From Alphaproteobacteria bacterium (GTDB lineage: Bacteria; Pseudomonadota; Alphaproteobacteria; UBA8366): 64,000 bases of DNA. The notes below the pieces were generated by a model that did not search any database, was not told the origin of the DNA, and saw nothing but the letters and a program-made list of their open reading frames with translations. The stretch covers positions 1 through 64,000 of the forward strand of contig JAJFJD010000019.1 of the NCBI GenBank assembly GCA_021774335.1, given 5' to 3'. The translations under genes and the position numbers were made by a program. This document shows, one piece after another, positions 28,450 to 36,790 of this stretch. How positions within the stretch are numbered: position 1 is the stretch's first letter; the number at the start of each line of letters is the position of its first letter.

Positions 28450-29523
28450 ATGAACACACCGGTTCCCACCACTGCGACGGATGAATCCGTTCCCGTACTC
28501 GACGCGCATCGTTTCGACGAAGACGCGTTGACCCGCTTCATGTCCGATCACGTCGACGGTTTCGCGCCGCCGCTCGAGGTCACCCAGTTTCAGGGCGGCA
28601 TGTCCAATCCGACTTTCATGCTGACCGACGGCAACGGCAAACGCTATGTCCTGCGCAAGAAACCGCCGGGTGAACTGCTTCCTTCGGCGCATGCGGTGGA
28701 CCGAGAATTCAAGGTGATCTCGGCGCTGAACGCGACCGACGTGCCGGTCGCCAAGGCCTATGCGCTCTGCGAGGACGACGCGGTCATCGGGCAGGCCTTC
28801 TACATCATGGAATTCCTGGAAGGCCGGGTGTTCCGCGACGTGGCGCTGCCGGACCTGCCGCCGGATGAGCGGCGCGCGATCTATGAGGCGATGAACGACG
28901 CGCTCGCGAAGCTGCACAGCGTGGACTTCGAGGCGATCGGACTGTCGGATTACGGCCGTGTCGGCGGTTACATCTCGCGTCAGGTGCGGCGCTGGTCGCA
29001 GCAATACGAAGCGAGCAAGACCGACGAAATTCCCGAGATGGACAAGCTGACCGCCTGGCTCAACGACAACATGCCGGACGACAGCCTGACCACCATCGTG
29101 CATGGTGATTTCCGGCTGGAGAACCTGATCTACCACCCGACCAAGCCGCGCGTGCTGGCGGTCGTCGATTGGGAGTTAGGAACGCTCGGTAACCCCTTGT
29201 CGGATCTGGCTTATAACTGCCTGACTTATCACTATGCCGACCCGCGTTGGGGCGACATCATCGATCTGGACTACGAAGTAACCGGCATCCCGTCCGAGGA
29301 AGATTATGTGGCGCAGTATTGTGCGCGGACCGGACATGAAATCGACGACTACACCTATTATCTGGTGCTGTCGCTGTTCCGCTTCGCCGCGATCATCCAG
29401 GGCGTCTACTACCGCGGCGTCCAGGGCAACGCGGCGACGCCGGCAGCCCTTCAACGCAAGGGTAAATGCGAGCTGCTCGCCAAGATCGCCTGGGCGCTGG
29501 TCGAGAAGGATGGCCGCGCCTAA
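28450..29523 (+). CDS. Phosphotransferase family protein (ACAD10/11 kinase-like)
   Basis: A 357-residue APH-fold protein. Kinase landmarks are YVLRKKPPG near residue 66, VHGDFRLENLIYH near 218 (catalytic loop, Brenner motif) and AVVDWELGTLGNPLSDLAY near 239 (metal-binding Asp). This subgroup resembles the N-terminal domain of ACAD10/ACAD11, thought to phosphorylate 4-hydroxyacyl-CoAs before dehydrogenation. I start at the ATG at 28450; a TTG one codon earlier is also open. A DUF1932 dehydrogenase and a MaoC-type gene follow on the same strand. Confidence 0.85.
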   Translation: MNTPVPTTATDESVPVLDAHRFDEDALTRFMSDHVDGFAPPLEVTQFQGGMSNPTFMLTDGNGKRYVLRKKPPGELLPSAHAVDREFKVISALNATDVPVAKAYALCEDDAVIGQAFYIMEFLEGRVFRDVALPDLPPDERRAIYEAMNDALAKLHSVDFEAIGLSDYGRVGGYISRQVRRWSQQYEASKTDEIPEMDKLTAWLNDNMPDDSLTTIVHGDFRLENLIYHPTKPRVLAVVDWELGTLGNPLSDLAYNCLTYHYADPRWGDIIDLDYEVTGIPSEEDYVAQYCARTGHEIDDYTYYLVLSLFRFAAIIQGVYYRGVQGNAATPAALQRKGKCELLAKIAWALVEKDGRA

Positions 29524-29624
29524 TCTGTTGTCTCGGTAACCCTCTGTCCGACCATTTCCCCGCTACCGGCGAGTCCGTGTAAAATTCCGCCAGCTTGGAA
29601 TAACGAACAACAAGGACGGCGGGC

Positions 29625-30527
29625 ATGGCACCGAGTTTTGCATTTATCGGCTTCGGCGAGGCGGGATCGAACGTCGCGGGATCGCTCCGCGCGGAAGGCG
29701 TCGAACGGATCGCGACCTACGACATTCTCTTCGACGACCCGGCGGCCGGCCCTGCGCTGCGCCAGAAGGCGGAAGACATGGGCGTGCGGGCGGCGGACAG
29801 CATCGCCGACGCGGTTGCCGGCGCCGACGTCGTGTACTCCACCGTCGTCTGCAAATCCTCGATCCCGGTAGCGGAAGAGGCGGCCAAACATCTCAAGTCC
29901 GAGCAGTTCTATCTCGACTTCAACTCGATCTCGCCAGGCAACAAGCGCCGGGTTGCGGCGGCGGTCGCGCCCAGCGGTGCGCGCTTTGTCGAGGCATCGG
30001 TGATGGCGGACGTGCCGGGCCATGCCCATCGCGTGCCCATGCTTTTGGGCGGTGATGGCGCGCGAGATTTCATGGCGCTGGTCGAGCCGTTGGAATTCAA
30101 CCTCACCTTCGTGCAGGAGGAGATCGGCCAAGCCTCGGCGACGAAGATGGTGCGCAGCATCATGATGAAGGGGCTCGGCGCACTCCATCTGGAATGCATG
30201 CGCGCGGCCAATCATTTCGGTATCGAACAGTCGGTGCTGGATTCGGTCGAGAAGAGCCTTTCGGGTCGGGATTGGACGGAGAACTGCAGCCGCACCATGT
30301 CCCGCACCTCGATTCACGCCGCCCGGCGCGCCGACGAGATGGGGCAGGTGGCGGAAACGCTGCGCGAAGTCGGCATCGATCCGATGATGGCCGAAGCGAC
30401 CGAACGGCGGCACCGATGGTGTGCCGACCTGGGCCTGAAGGAGGTCTACAAGGACGGCCCGGTGGACGATTACCGCGACGTGCTGGAAAAGATCCGCGCG
30501 GCGGAGACCAAGGAAGCGGCGGAGTAG
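29625..30527 (+). CDS. NAD(P)-dependent oxidoreductase with DUF1932
   Basis: A 300-residue protein of the beta-hydroxyacid dehydrogenase/6-phosphogluconate dehydrogenase-like superfamily. The nucleotide-binding loop IGFGEAGSNVAGS lies near residue 8. The C-terminal helical part is the DUF1932 type (MKGLGALHLECM near 182, MMAEATERRHRW near 253). Substrate unknown. The next gene starts 6 bases later, so they form an operon, and the phosphotransferase gene 101 bases upstream may belong too. Confidence 0.8.
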   Translation: MAPSFAFIGFGEAGSNVAGSLRAEGVERIATYDILFDDPAAGPALRQKAEDMGVRAADSIADAVAGADVVYSTVVCKSSIPVAEEAAKHLKSEQFYLDFNSISPGNKRRVAAAVAPSGARFVEASVMADVPGHAHRVPMLLGGDGARDFMALVEPLEFNLTFVQEEIGQASATKMVRSIMMKGLGALHLECMRAANHFGIEQSVLDSVEKSLSGRDWTENCSRTMSRTSIHAARRADEMGQVAETLREVGIDPMMAEATERRHRWCADLGLKEVYKDGPVDDYRDVLEKIRAAETKEAAE

Positions 30528-30533
30528 CGTAGA

Positions 30534-31490
30534 ATGTCTAGTGCTGACGGGGACATGTCCTTTTCGCCCGAAACTCTCACGGAGGCGGGCTTTCCGACAA
30601 TCTCTTACGATGTCCTCGATATCGGGCAGGATTTCCGCTCCGACGACCGGTTGATCCGGCCGGAGGATGTCGAGACCTATGCATTTGCGGTCGAGGACTA
30701 CGATCCCTGGTTCTTCGCGCCGGGACCGTTTGGCGGGCCGATCGCGCATCCGACGATCCTGGCGAACCAGGCGCTATTGCTGCGCCATAACCACTATGTG
30801 GTTCCCGCCGGTCTGCACGCCCGCATGATCTACGATTTCGCGGCGCCGATCCTGCTGGGAACACGGGCGCGGACACTCGGAAAGCTGGCGGAGAAGTATG
30901 TCCGGCGGGACAAGCCCTACATGGTGACCGAGTATGAAACGTCGACCGAAGCGAGTGAGCCGCTGGTGTCGGGCCGGTTCGTGCAGATGATCTTCAAGGA
31001 CGAAACCGCGCCCGCGGCGGGCAGCAGCCGCCGGCCGGAACCGGATGCGCCGGCCTTCGATCCGTCGATCACCAAGGCCGAGGGACGGGGCGGAAGCTTG
31101 GAGCTCGGTCAAACGCTGCCGGAACTCAGCCGGACGCTGCAGCAGCGCCAGATCGACATGTATTCGGATGTGCGGCCGCTTTCCATTCATACCGACGAGG
31201 ATTGGGCGAAAGCCAAGGGCTTCCGGACGACCATCGCCCAGGGAATGATGAGCACCGCCTATGTCTCGACATTGATGACGACGACGGTCGGTGAAGGGTT
31301 CGTCGCGGGAGGGCGAATGGATGCGCGTTTCCTGCGGCCCGTGTTCTGCGGCGATACGCTCACGATCAGCGGCACCGTGACCGGCTTCAGCCGGGATGGC
31401 GACCGGGTCCGCGTTCATGTCGATGTGGCCGCGCGGAATGAGAGCGGCGAGCAGACCCTGGCGGCGACCAGCAGTGCACTATGCTATTGA
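30534..31490 (+). CDS. Double hotdog MaoC-like acyl dehydratase
   Basis: A 318-residue protein with two hotdog halves. The first holds EDYDPWFFAP and GGPIAHPTILA near residue 63. The second holds TIAQGMMSTAYVSTLM near 234 and ARFLRPVFCGDTLTISG near 262, a MaoC-type pattern. Enzymes of this layout hydrate or dehydrate acyl-CoAs. The linker at about 155-185 is Pro/Ala-rich. Overlap of its ribosome binding site with the preceding gene suggests coupling. It converges on the acyl-CoA dehydrogenase-like gene. Confidence 0.78.
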   Translation: MSSADGDMSFSPETLTEAGFPTISYDVLDIGQDFRSDDRLIRPEDVETYAFAVEDYDPWFFAPGPFGGPIAHPTILANQALLLRHNHYVVPAGLHARMIYDFAAPILLGTRARTLGKLAEKYVRRDKPYMVTEYETSTEASEPLVSGRFVQMIFKDETAPAAGSSRRPEPDAPAFDPSITKAEGRGGSLELGQTLPELSRTLQQRQIDMYSDVRPLSIHTDEDWAKAKGFRTTIAQGMMSTAYVSTLMTTTVGEGFVAGGRMDARFLRPVFCGDTLTISGTVTGFSRDGDRVRVHVDVAARNESGEQTLAATSSALCY

Positions 31491-31505
31491 TCGCGCGCCC
31501 GACGC

Positions 31506-32693
31506 TCAGGTGGTGAACAGCGCAGCGTCGGGGTCGAGCCCGAGCAGGGCTTGGCCGACATTCTCGAAATGGCTTTGCCGCCCCTGAATCTGCTGCGCCA
31601 CGGTATGGATGTCGCGGAAGCGCCGTTCGAAAGGCTCCGCTTCGAAAATCGCCGTCGATCCGACCATGTGATAGACGGTGTCGGCGACGCTGGCGGCTTG
31701 CTGGATCGCCCAGGTCGAGGCGAGGCGGATCTCGATCTTTTGCTCATTGGACAATGTCGGGGTTTCCGCCATTCCTTGCCACAGGGCCTGCGTTGTCGCG
31801 TAAAGATAGGTCCGCGCCGCCCGGATTGCCCCCTCCGAGCGTCCGATCTGCGCCTGCACCACGTTATTGTCCCGCATCGACGTTTTCGTGCCATAGGCGG
31901 TCTTGCCGGCGGCGGTGGCCGTTGCGTCGTCGAGCATGCGCCGGGCGATGCCGAGCGCCAGCGCTGCGAAGCCGACCGAATAGACGTTGCTGGTGCTGAA
32001 TTTGAACAATAGCCCGTCCTCGCGCCGATCGGGCGCTTCGTCGCGGCCGAAGGAGAATCGGTCCGGCACGAACAGGTCGGTGACGCTGTAACCGTCGGTG
32101 CGGGTGCCCTTTAGGCCGATCACGTTCCAATTGTCGTCCACTTCGACCTGCGCGCGTGGGATCAGCATGGTCCGGATCACCGGCGCGCCGGTATCGCGTT
32201 TTTGCGGCTTGCCGTCTCGGTCGGTCACGAAGCTTTGCGCGCCGAGCCAGGTCGCCTGATAACTGCCGCTGGCGAATTTCCATTTACCGGTAACCTGATA
32301 TCCACCGTCGACCATCCGCGCTTCCGACGGCGCGGGCGGGCCCCAGGCGACGATGCCGTCCGGCGGACCGAAGACTTCCGCCGCTGTTGCCGGGTCGAGA
32401 TAGGCCGAGGCCATCGCGCAGGCGCCGCATTGGCCGAGGCACCACGCGGTGCTGGCGTCGCTCTTGGCGAGTTCCTCGATCACCGCCGCGAAATCGGCCA
32501 GCGGCAATTCTGCGCCGCCGAGCGACGTTGGCTGCAGCATCCGGTAGAACCCGCCGTCGATCAATGCTTCGACCACCGCCGGCGAGAGCCGCCGGGACCG
32601 TTCGGTTTCGTCTGCGTTTTCTTCGATCAGCGGGGCGAGGGCCCGGGCGCGGGAAAGATAACTCTCCGCGGAAAGCGGCGAGGGCTTGGTCAT
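31506..32693 (-). CDS. Acyl-CoA dehydrogenase-like flavoprotein (HsaA type)
   Basis: A 395-residue acyl-CoA dehydrogenase-fold flavoprotein. The middle domain shows GGYQVTGKWKFASG near residue 130, where true acyl-CoA dehydrogenases have a similar flavin-contact strand. The C-terminal helical domain ends GRQSHFENVGQALLGLDPD. The GKWKFASG pattern and this ending resemble the HsaA/flavin-monooxygenase branch more than beta-oxidation dehydrogenases. No flavin reductase gene is adjacent. A single-gene unit, divergent from the VOC gene at 32781. Confidence 0.75.
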   Translation of the reverse strand: MTKPSPLSAESYLSRARALAPLIEENADETERSRRLSPAVVEALIDGGFYRMLQPTSLGGAELPLADFAAVIEELAKSDASTAWCLGQCGACAMASAYLDPATAAEVFGPPDGIVAWGPPAPSEARMVDGGYQVTGKWKFASGSYQATWLGAQSFVTDRDGKPQKRDTGAPVIRTMLIPRAQVEVDDNWNVIGLKGTRTDGYSVTDLFVPDRFSFGRDEAPDRREDGLLFKFSTSNVYSVGFAALALGIARRMLDDATATAAGKTAYGTKTSMRDNNVVQAQIGRSEGAIRAARTYLYATTQALWQGMAETPTLSNEQKIEIRLASTWAIQQAASVADTVYHMVGSTAIFEAEPFERRFRDIHTVAQQIQGRQSHFENVGQALLGLDPDAALFTT

Positions 32694-32780
32694 GATTTAA
32701 CGCCTACGAACAAGTCATGCATACTTCTACCGTCGGTGTGAGCCCTGGACCCATGCCGCAACCGAACGGAGGAGTGGATA

Positions 32781-33182
32781 GTGTCTGCGATCAAGCCCAA
32801 AGGGGTCGTCCATTTCAGCCTCGCGGTCAGCGATTTGGAGGCGAGCAAGAAATTCTATACCGATCTGCTCGGCCTCACCTTTCTGCGGCATTCGCCCGCC
32901 TTCGAGATGATGTTTCTGAAGGCCGGCAATGACTACGTTACGCTGTGCAAGAGCGAGACGCCAATTCAGCCCAATCCGGAGGGTGGACGGCGCGTGCACC
33001 ATGCCTTTGCCGTCGATGCCGGCAGTTACGATGCGGCGAAGACGTTCCTTCAGGAGAACGGTGTCGCGATCATCGACGAGGAAATTCGCGAGGGCGGCAC
33101 GTTTCCGGGCAGGCAGTTCTATTTCCACGATCCGGACCGCAACGTGATCGAGATCACCGAATGGTCGGGTAAGGACTTTTGA
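32781..33182 (+). CDS. VOC/glyoxalase-family protein
   Basis: A 133-residue single-gene VOC protein with the two beta-alpha-beta-beta-beta units of the family: VVHFSLAVSDLEASKKFY near residue 9 and YFHDPDRNVIEITEW near 114. His11 and Glu122 fit metal ligands of glyoxalase-like enzymes. It starts at GTG with GGAGGAG 6 bases upstream. The OsmC gene follows after 48 bases on the same strand. Confidence 0.82.
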   Translation: MSAIKPKGVVHFSLAVSDLEASKKFYTDLLGLTFLRHSPAFEMMFLKAGNDYVTLCKSETPIQPNPEGGRRVHHAFAVDAGSYDAAKTFLQENGVAIIDEEIREGGTFPGRQFYFHDPDRNVIEITEWSGKDF

Positions 33183-33230
33183 CGCCAGGCCGTGAGTAAC
33201 AGGTCGGCGCATGACAGCGGAGGACAGACA

Positions 33231-33695
33231 ATGGTCACCATTCGGCCCAAGACGGTCATCACCCATCGCATGCAGGCGGCACGAACGTCCGAGACTCGGA
33301 TCGACCTCGAGGTCCGCGGCCATGCGATCACGATCGACGAACGCACGGAGAGCGGCGGTACTGATGAAGGAATTTCGCCGGTGGAGACGCTGCTGACAGC
33401 GTTGGTCGGCTGCACGAACCGCATCACCCACAAAGTGGCGGGATTGCATGGGGTTGAGATCGAGAACCTCGCCGTCGACCTGGAATCCAATTTCGACCGG
33501 CGCGGCACTCAATTGATGGAGGAGGTGGCCGTGCCGTTTCCGTCGATGACGCTGAAGATCGAGATCACGACAGGCGCAGACGACGATGCCGTCGGCAAGG
33601 TGAAACGGGATCTCGCGAAATACTGTGCGATTTCAAAAGTGCTGCGGGAATCCGGTACCGAGATCACCGAAGAGTGGACCGTCAAGCGGCCGTAA
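33231..33695 (+). CDS. OsmC-family protein
   Basis: A 154-residue OsmC/YhfA-type protein, a family of thiol peroxidases and related proteins. The two conserved Cys are in LVGCTNRI (near residue 63) and KYCAISKVL (near 136). The start at 33231 follows GGAGG at 33219-33223; a longer in-frame start lacks one. It follows the VOC gene and converges on the WD40 gene. Probable role in hydroperoxide detoxification. Confidence 0.85.
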   Translation: MVTIRPKTVITHRMQAARTSETRIDLEVRGHAITIDERTESGGTDEGISPVETLLTALVGCTNRITHKVAGLHGVEIENLAVDLESNFDRRGTQLMEEVAVPFPSMTLKIEITTGADDDAVGKVKRDLAKYCAISKVLRESGTEITEEWTVKRP

Positions 33696-33717
33696 CGGGC
33701 GGTGCTCCGACCTGGCG

Positions 33718-35640
33718 CTAATTGGGTCTGAGCACGGGCAGCCAGAACTGACGCCGTTGTACCCAAGTCAACCGCCGCGGCAGGGTCTCCGCCGCGTGGT
33801 CCGCCAGCTCGCGCAGCGTCGCGAAGACGCGGTAGCGCCGCAATGTGCGGTCCGTCGTCAGCACCAACGCCTGCGTGCTGTCCTTTGAAAAACCGACCGA
33901 CGCGACGGGAGCGGGGAGTCCGCGGATGACGCCGATTGAGTCGCCGTTTGCGGCGTCCCAGAGGCGCACCGTGCCGTCGTTGGAAGCGGTCAGGACGCGG
34001 GCTCCGTCGGGGCTGAATGCAGCGGCTTTTATCGGGCCGGTGTGACCGGTTAGGACACTGCGCTCTGCGCCGGTCGCCGCGTCGAGGATACTGGCGGCGT
34101 TGCCCGGTCCCATGCGGATGCGGAACTGGCCGTCCCGGCTTCTGGTTGCGTTGTCGATCTTACCGGTCCAATTGGGGACCGCCGTGTTCTCGACTTCTCC
34201 CTGCGTGTCCCACAGCCGCGCCGTGCCGTCCTTGGACGCGGTCAGGATGTGCCGTCCGTCGGTGGAAAACTCGACGTCGATGATGTCGTTCTGATGACCG
34301 GCCATTACGGCTCGCAGGGCGCCGGCGGTGGTCCAATGCCGCAATTCCCAGTCGACCGAGACGCTTGCCACTGTCTTGCCGTCTGGACTGAAGATCGCGT
34401 CGTTGACCCAGGACCGGTGGCCGCGCAGGACGGCGGTTTCGACGCCGGTATCGGTGCGCCAGAGCCGGACGGTGGCGTCGCGGGAGGTCGTCGCGATCGC
34501 GGAGCCTTCGGGGCTGAATCGCACCGAAATCAGTTGCCGGATATGGCCGCGCAGAACCGGACCCGCCGCGCCGGTTTCGCCGTCCCACAACCGCGCCGTC
34601 TTATCGATGGACGCGGTAACGATCCGCCGTCCATCCGGGCTGAAGTGGGCGGCGATCAAGCCGGCCTCGTGACCGCGCAATTCCGCAAGCATGTCCCCGG
34701 TTGCCGCATCCCAGAGGCGTGCCGTAGCGTCGTCCGATGCGGTCAGCACGCGCCGCCCGTCCGGGCTGAAACTCGCCGCAACGACTTTTCGTGTATGCCC
34801 CGCGAGAACCGTCGTGGTCGATCCGCGCACCACGTCCCACACCCGGGCGGTCGTGTCGTAAGAGCTGCTGACCAGTTGTTTGCCGTCTGCACTGAACGCG
34901 ACGGATACGACCTTGCCGTCATGCCCACTGAGAGTGTCTTCCCGACTACCGTCGACGGCGTTCCAAAGCCGAACGTCTCCGTCGAACGAGGCGGAGGCCA
35001 ACAGTTTGCCGTCAGGACTGAAAACGGCGGATCGGACGATATCGTCGTGCCCGCGCAGCTCGGCGATCTTAGCGCCGTCCTCAGCCCGCCAAAGACGCAC
35101 AGTCTTATCGGCGGCGGCCGTGGCAACGCGCCTACCGTCCGGGCTGAAGGTCGCCGTCCGGATGAAACCTTGATGCCCGGCCATAACGAGGCGTTCGGTG
35201 CGATTGAAATGGGCGTCGTAGACGAGCCGGTGCGCCGTCAGCAAGTTGGTGGGGTCGGTCTCCCGGTTGCTGTCCCATGGCAGTGTTTCCAGCGCGAGGA
35301 GCGCGGCACTGACCGGATCGGTTTTGGCGATCTGCTCCTGTACCTCGTCCAGCAATCTTTTCGCGCGCCGCGGCGTCATGGCGGACCCGATCGGCGGCAG
35401 CGATTCCACGGGGACCGGGGCAGTGCGGGGCTCCGATACCGGTGCTTCAGGTTCGGGGATGGCGTCGGGACGCGCGATTTCCGTCGACTTGGGTTCGGAT
35501 TTTGGCTTGTCGCGCGGCGTCAGATCGATATCCAGCCAGGCGACGAGCACGATCCCGGCCGAAAACACGATCGCGGCCAGGGCTTGCAGCATAAACCACA
35601 GGCCGGCGCGGCTTGCCGTTTTTTCCGTCTTCGCTTTCAC
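33718..35640 (-). CDS. Membrane-tethered WD40 beta-propeller protein
   Basis: About 640 residues. A basic N-terminus and one membrane helix (about residues 12-36) are followed by a Pro/Glu-rich linker, a helical segment with SAALLALETLPWD, and about 11 WD40 repeats, most with GH...SPDG...LWD; the ninth is degenerate. The C-terminal tail is LPRRLTWVQRRQFWLP. The helical segment and tail resemble the flanks of WD40 propellers in STAND-type (NACHT/TIR/caspase) signalling proteins, but no effector or ATPase is present. By the positive-inside rule the propeller would be periplasmic. The start is uncertain: I favour GTG at 35640; a TTG at 35745 is open. Confidence 0.8.
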   Translation of the reverse strand: MKAKTEKTASRAGLWFMLQALAAIVFSAGIVLVAWLDIDLTPRDKPKSEPKSTEIARPDAIPEPEAPVSEPRTAPVPVESLPPIGSAMTPRRAKRLLDEVQEQIAKTDPVSAALLALETLPWDSNRETDPTNLLTAHRLVYDAHFNRTERLVMAGHQGFIRTATFSPDGRRVATAAADKTVRLWRAEDGAKIAELRGHDDIVRSAVFSPDGKLLASASFDGDVRLWNAVDGSREDTLSGHDGKVVSVAFSADGKQLVSSSYDTTARVWDVVRGSTTTVLAGHTRKVVAASFSPDGRRVLTASDDATARLWDAATGDMLAELRGHEAGLIAAHFSPDGRRIVTASIDKTARLWDGETGAAGPVLRGHIRQLISVRFSPEGSAIATTSRDATVRLWRTDTGVETAVLRGHRSWVNDAIFSPDGKTVASVSVDWELRHWTTAGALRAVMAGHQNDIIDVEFSTDGRHILTASKDGTARLWDTQGEVENTAVPNWTGKIDNATRSRDGQFRIRMGPGNAASILDAATGAERSVLTGHTGPIKAAAFSPDGARVLTASNDGTVRLWDAANGDSIGVIRGLPAPVASVGFSKDSTQALVLTTDRTLRRYRVFATLRELADHAAETLPRRLTWVQRRQFWLPVLRPN

Positions 35641-35796
35641 GATGGAAGCTGCCTTGGCTCGATTGAATGCCCGGCCGATACAGTCTGGCCGTGTGCCAAC
35701 TGTATCGCCGGCGCGCAGCCTATGCACGGACCGCCGGAGGGACAAGATACAAGATCGTTACCGGTTTTGCGGCTTTTGCAGGCGTGGGTCGCCGGT

Positions 35797-35805
35797 TGCT
35801 ATAAT
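35797..35805 (+). promoter_or_regulatory. Extended -10 promoter for the TauD gene
   Basis: TGCTATAAT is a perfect extended -10 element (TGnTATAAT). A weak -35, TTGCAG at 35776-35781, lies 18 bases upstream of TATAAT. It is 41 bases before the ATG of the dioxygenase gene and within the gap to the leftward WD40 gene. Confidence 0.6.
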
Positions 35806-35846
35806 GGACCTATCCAAACGCAATCCTTAACGATCACGGATCAGCC

Positions 35847-36734
35847 ATGCCCGAAGGTGTTCAACTCTGGAATCATCGCCCCTATGAGACAATCGAGGTC
35901 AAGCGGCTCGCCGGCGCGCTGGGGGCGGAAATCAGTGGTGTCGACCTGTCGGAGCCGCTGACCGACGGTCTTTTCGGTGAGATTTACCAGGCTTTCGTCG
36001 AGCATCACGTGATCTTTTTCCGCGATCAGGAGATTACGCCCGAGCAGTATCTCGCCTTCGCCAAGCGCTGGGGCGGCATCCATCTGCATCCCTTCATGAA
36101 GGGGCTGGACGACCATCCCGAGATCCTGGAGCTGATAAAAACCGAGACCGATACCTATGCCTTCGGCAACAGTTGGCATTCGGACCAGATGTTCGCCCCG
36201 AAACCGGCCAAATGCACCATGCTTTACGCCCTGGAGACGCCGGAGACCGGCGGCGACACGCAGTTCGCCAACCTCTATGCGGCGTATGACGCCCTATCCG
36301 ACGGCATGAAGGCGATGGTCGGCGGCCTGCGCTGCCACAACGGCGGCGACCGGACGTCGGCGCACGACCGGAAATCAAGGGCCGAGCGCTATTCGGGCGC
36401 CAGCGGCATGAAGCTGAAGGATCCCGGTGACGTTCAAACCGAATCGATTCATCCTCTGGTGCGGACGCATGTGGATACCGGGCGCAAGGCGCTATACATG
36501 GGGTCCCATACCCAGTGCATCGAGGGTTTCACCCCCGAGGAAAGTAAGCCGATCCTCGCTCAGCTTCAAAAGCATATCGAGCGGCCCGAGTTCATCTGCC
36601 GGTTCAACTGGGCGCCGGGGTCGCTGGCGATCTGGGACAACCGCTGCTGCCAGCATTACGCGATCAACGATTATGCCGGGCAGCGCCGGCGGATGCATCG
36701 GATCACCATCATGGGTGAAGACGCGCCGTTCTAG
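35847..36734 (+). CDS. TauD/TfdA-family dioxygenase
   Basis: A 295-residue Fe(II)/2-oxoglutarate dioxygenase of the taurine/2,4-D dioxygenase family. The N-terminal signature GAEISGVDLSEPL is near residue 30. Iron ligands are His and Asp in SWHSDQMF near 112 and His in CQHYAINDY near 271, with RRRMHRITI after it. An extended -10 promoter lies upstream. The next gene, an FAD oxidase, starts 56 bases downstream, so the two may be co-transcribed and act in one pathway. Substrate unknown. Confidence 0.88.
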   Translation: MPEGVQLWNHRPYETIEVKRLAGALGAEISGVDLSEPLTDGLFGEIYQAFVEHHVIFFRDQEITPEQYLAFAKRWGGIHLHPFMKGLDDHPEILELIKTETDTYAFGNSWHSDQMFAPKPAKCTMLYALETPETGGDTQFANLYAAYDALSDGMKAMVGGLRCHNGGDRTSAHDRKSRAERYSGASGMKLKDPGDVQTESIHPLVRTHVDTGRKALYMGSHTQCIEGFTPEESKPILAQLQKHIERPEFICRFNWAPGSLAIWDNRCCQHYAINDYAGQRRRMHRITIMGEDAPF

Positions 36735-36790
36735 ACGGCGGGGCGGGCCATCTGTCATCCTGAGGTGACTCCACCCCGGGAGCCGCGCCA

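Noticed and set aside
33718-35160. DNA repeats that could suggest a tandem-repeat locus
   Set aside because: The periodicity of about 126 bases is explained by WD40 repeats of about 42 residues. There are no identical spacers or short direct repeats as in CRISPR.
34249-35961. 570-codon open frame on the plus strand
   Set aside because: It mirrors the WD40 repeats on the other strand; its apparent internal repeats derive from them. It also runs through the tauD promoter and start.
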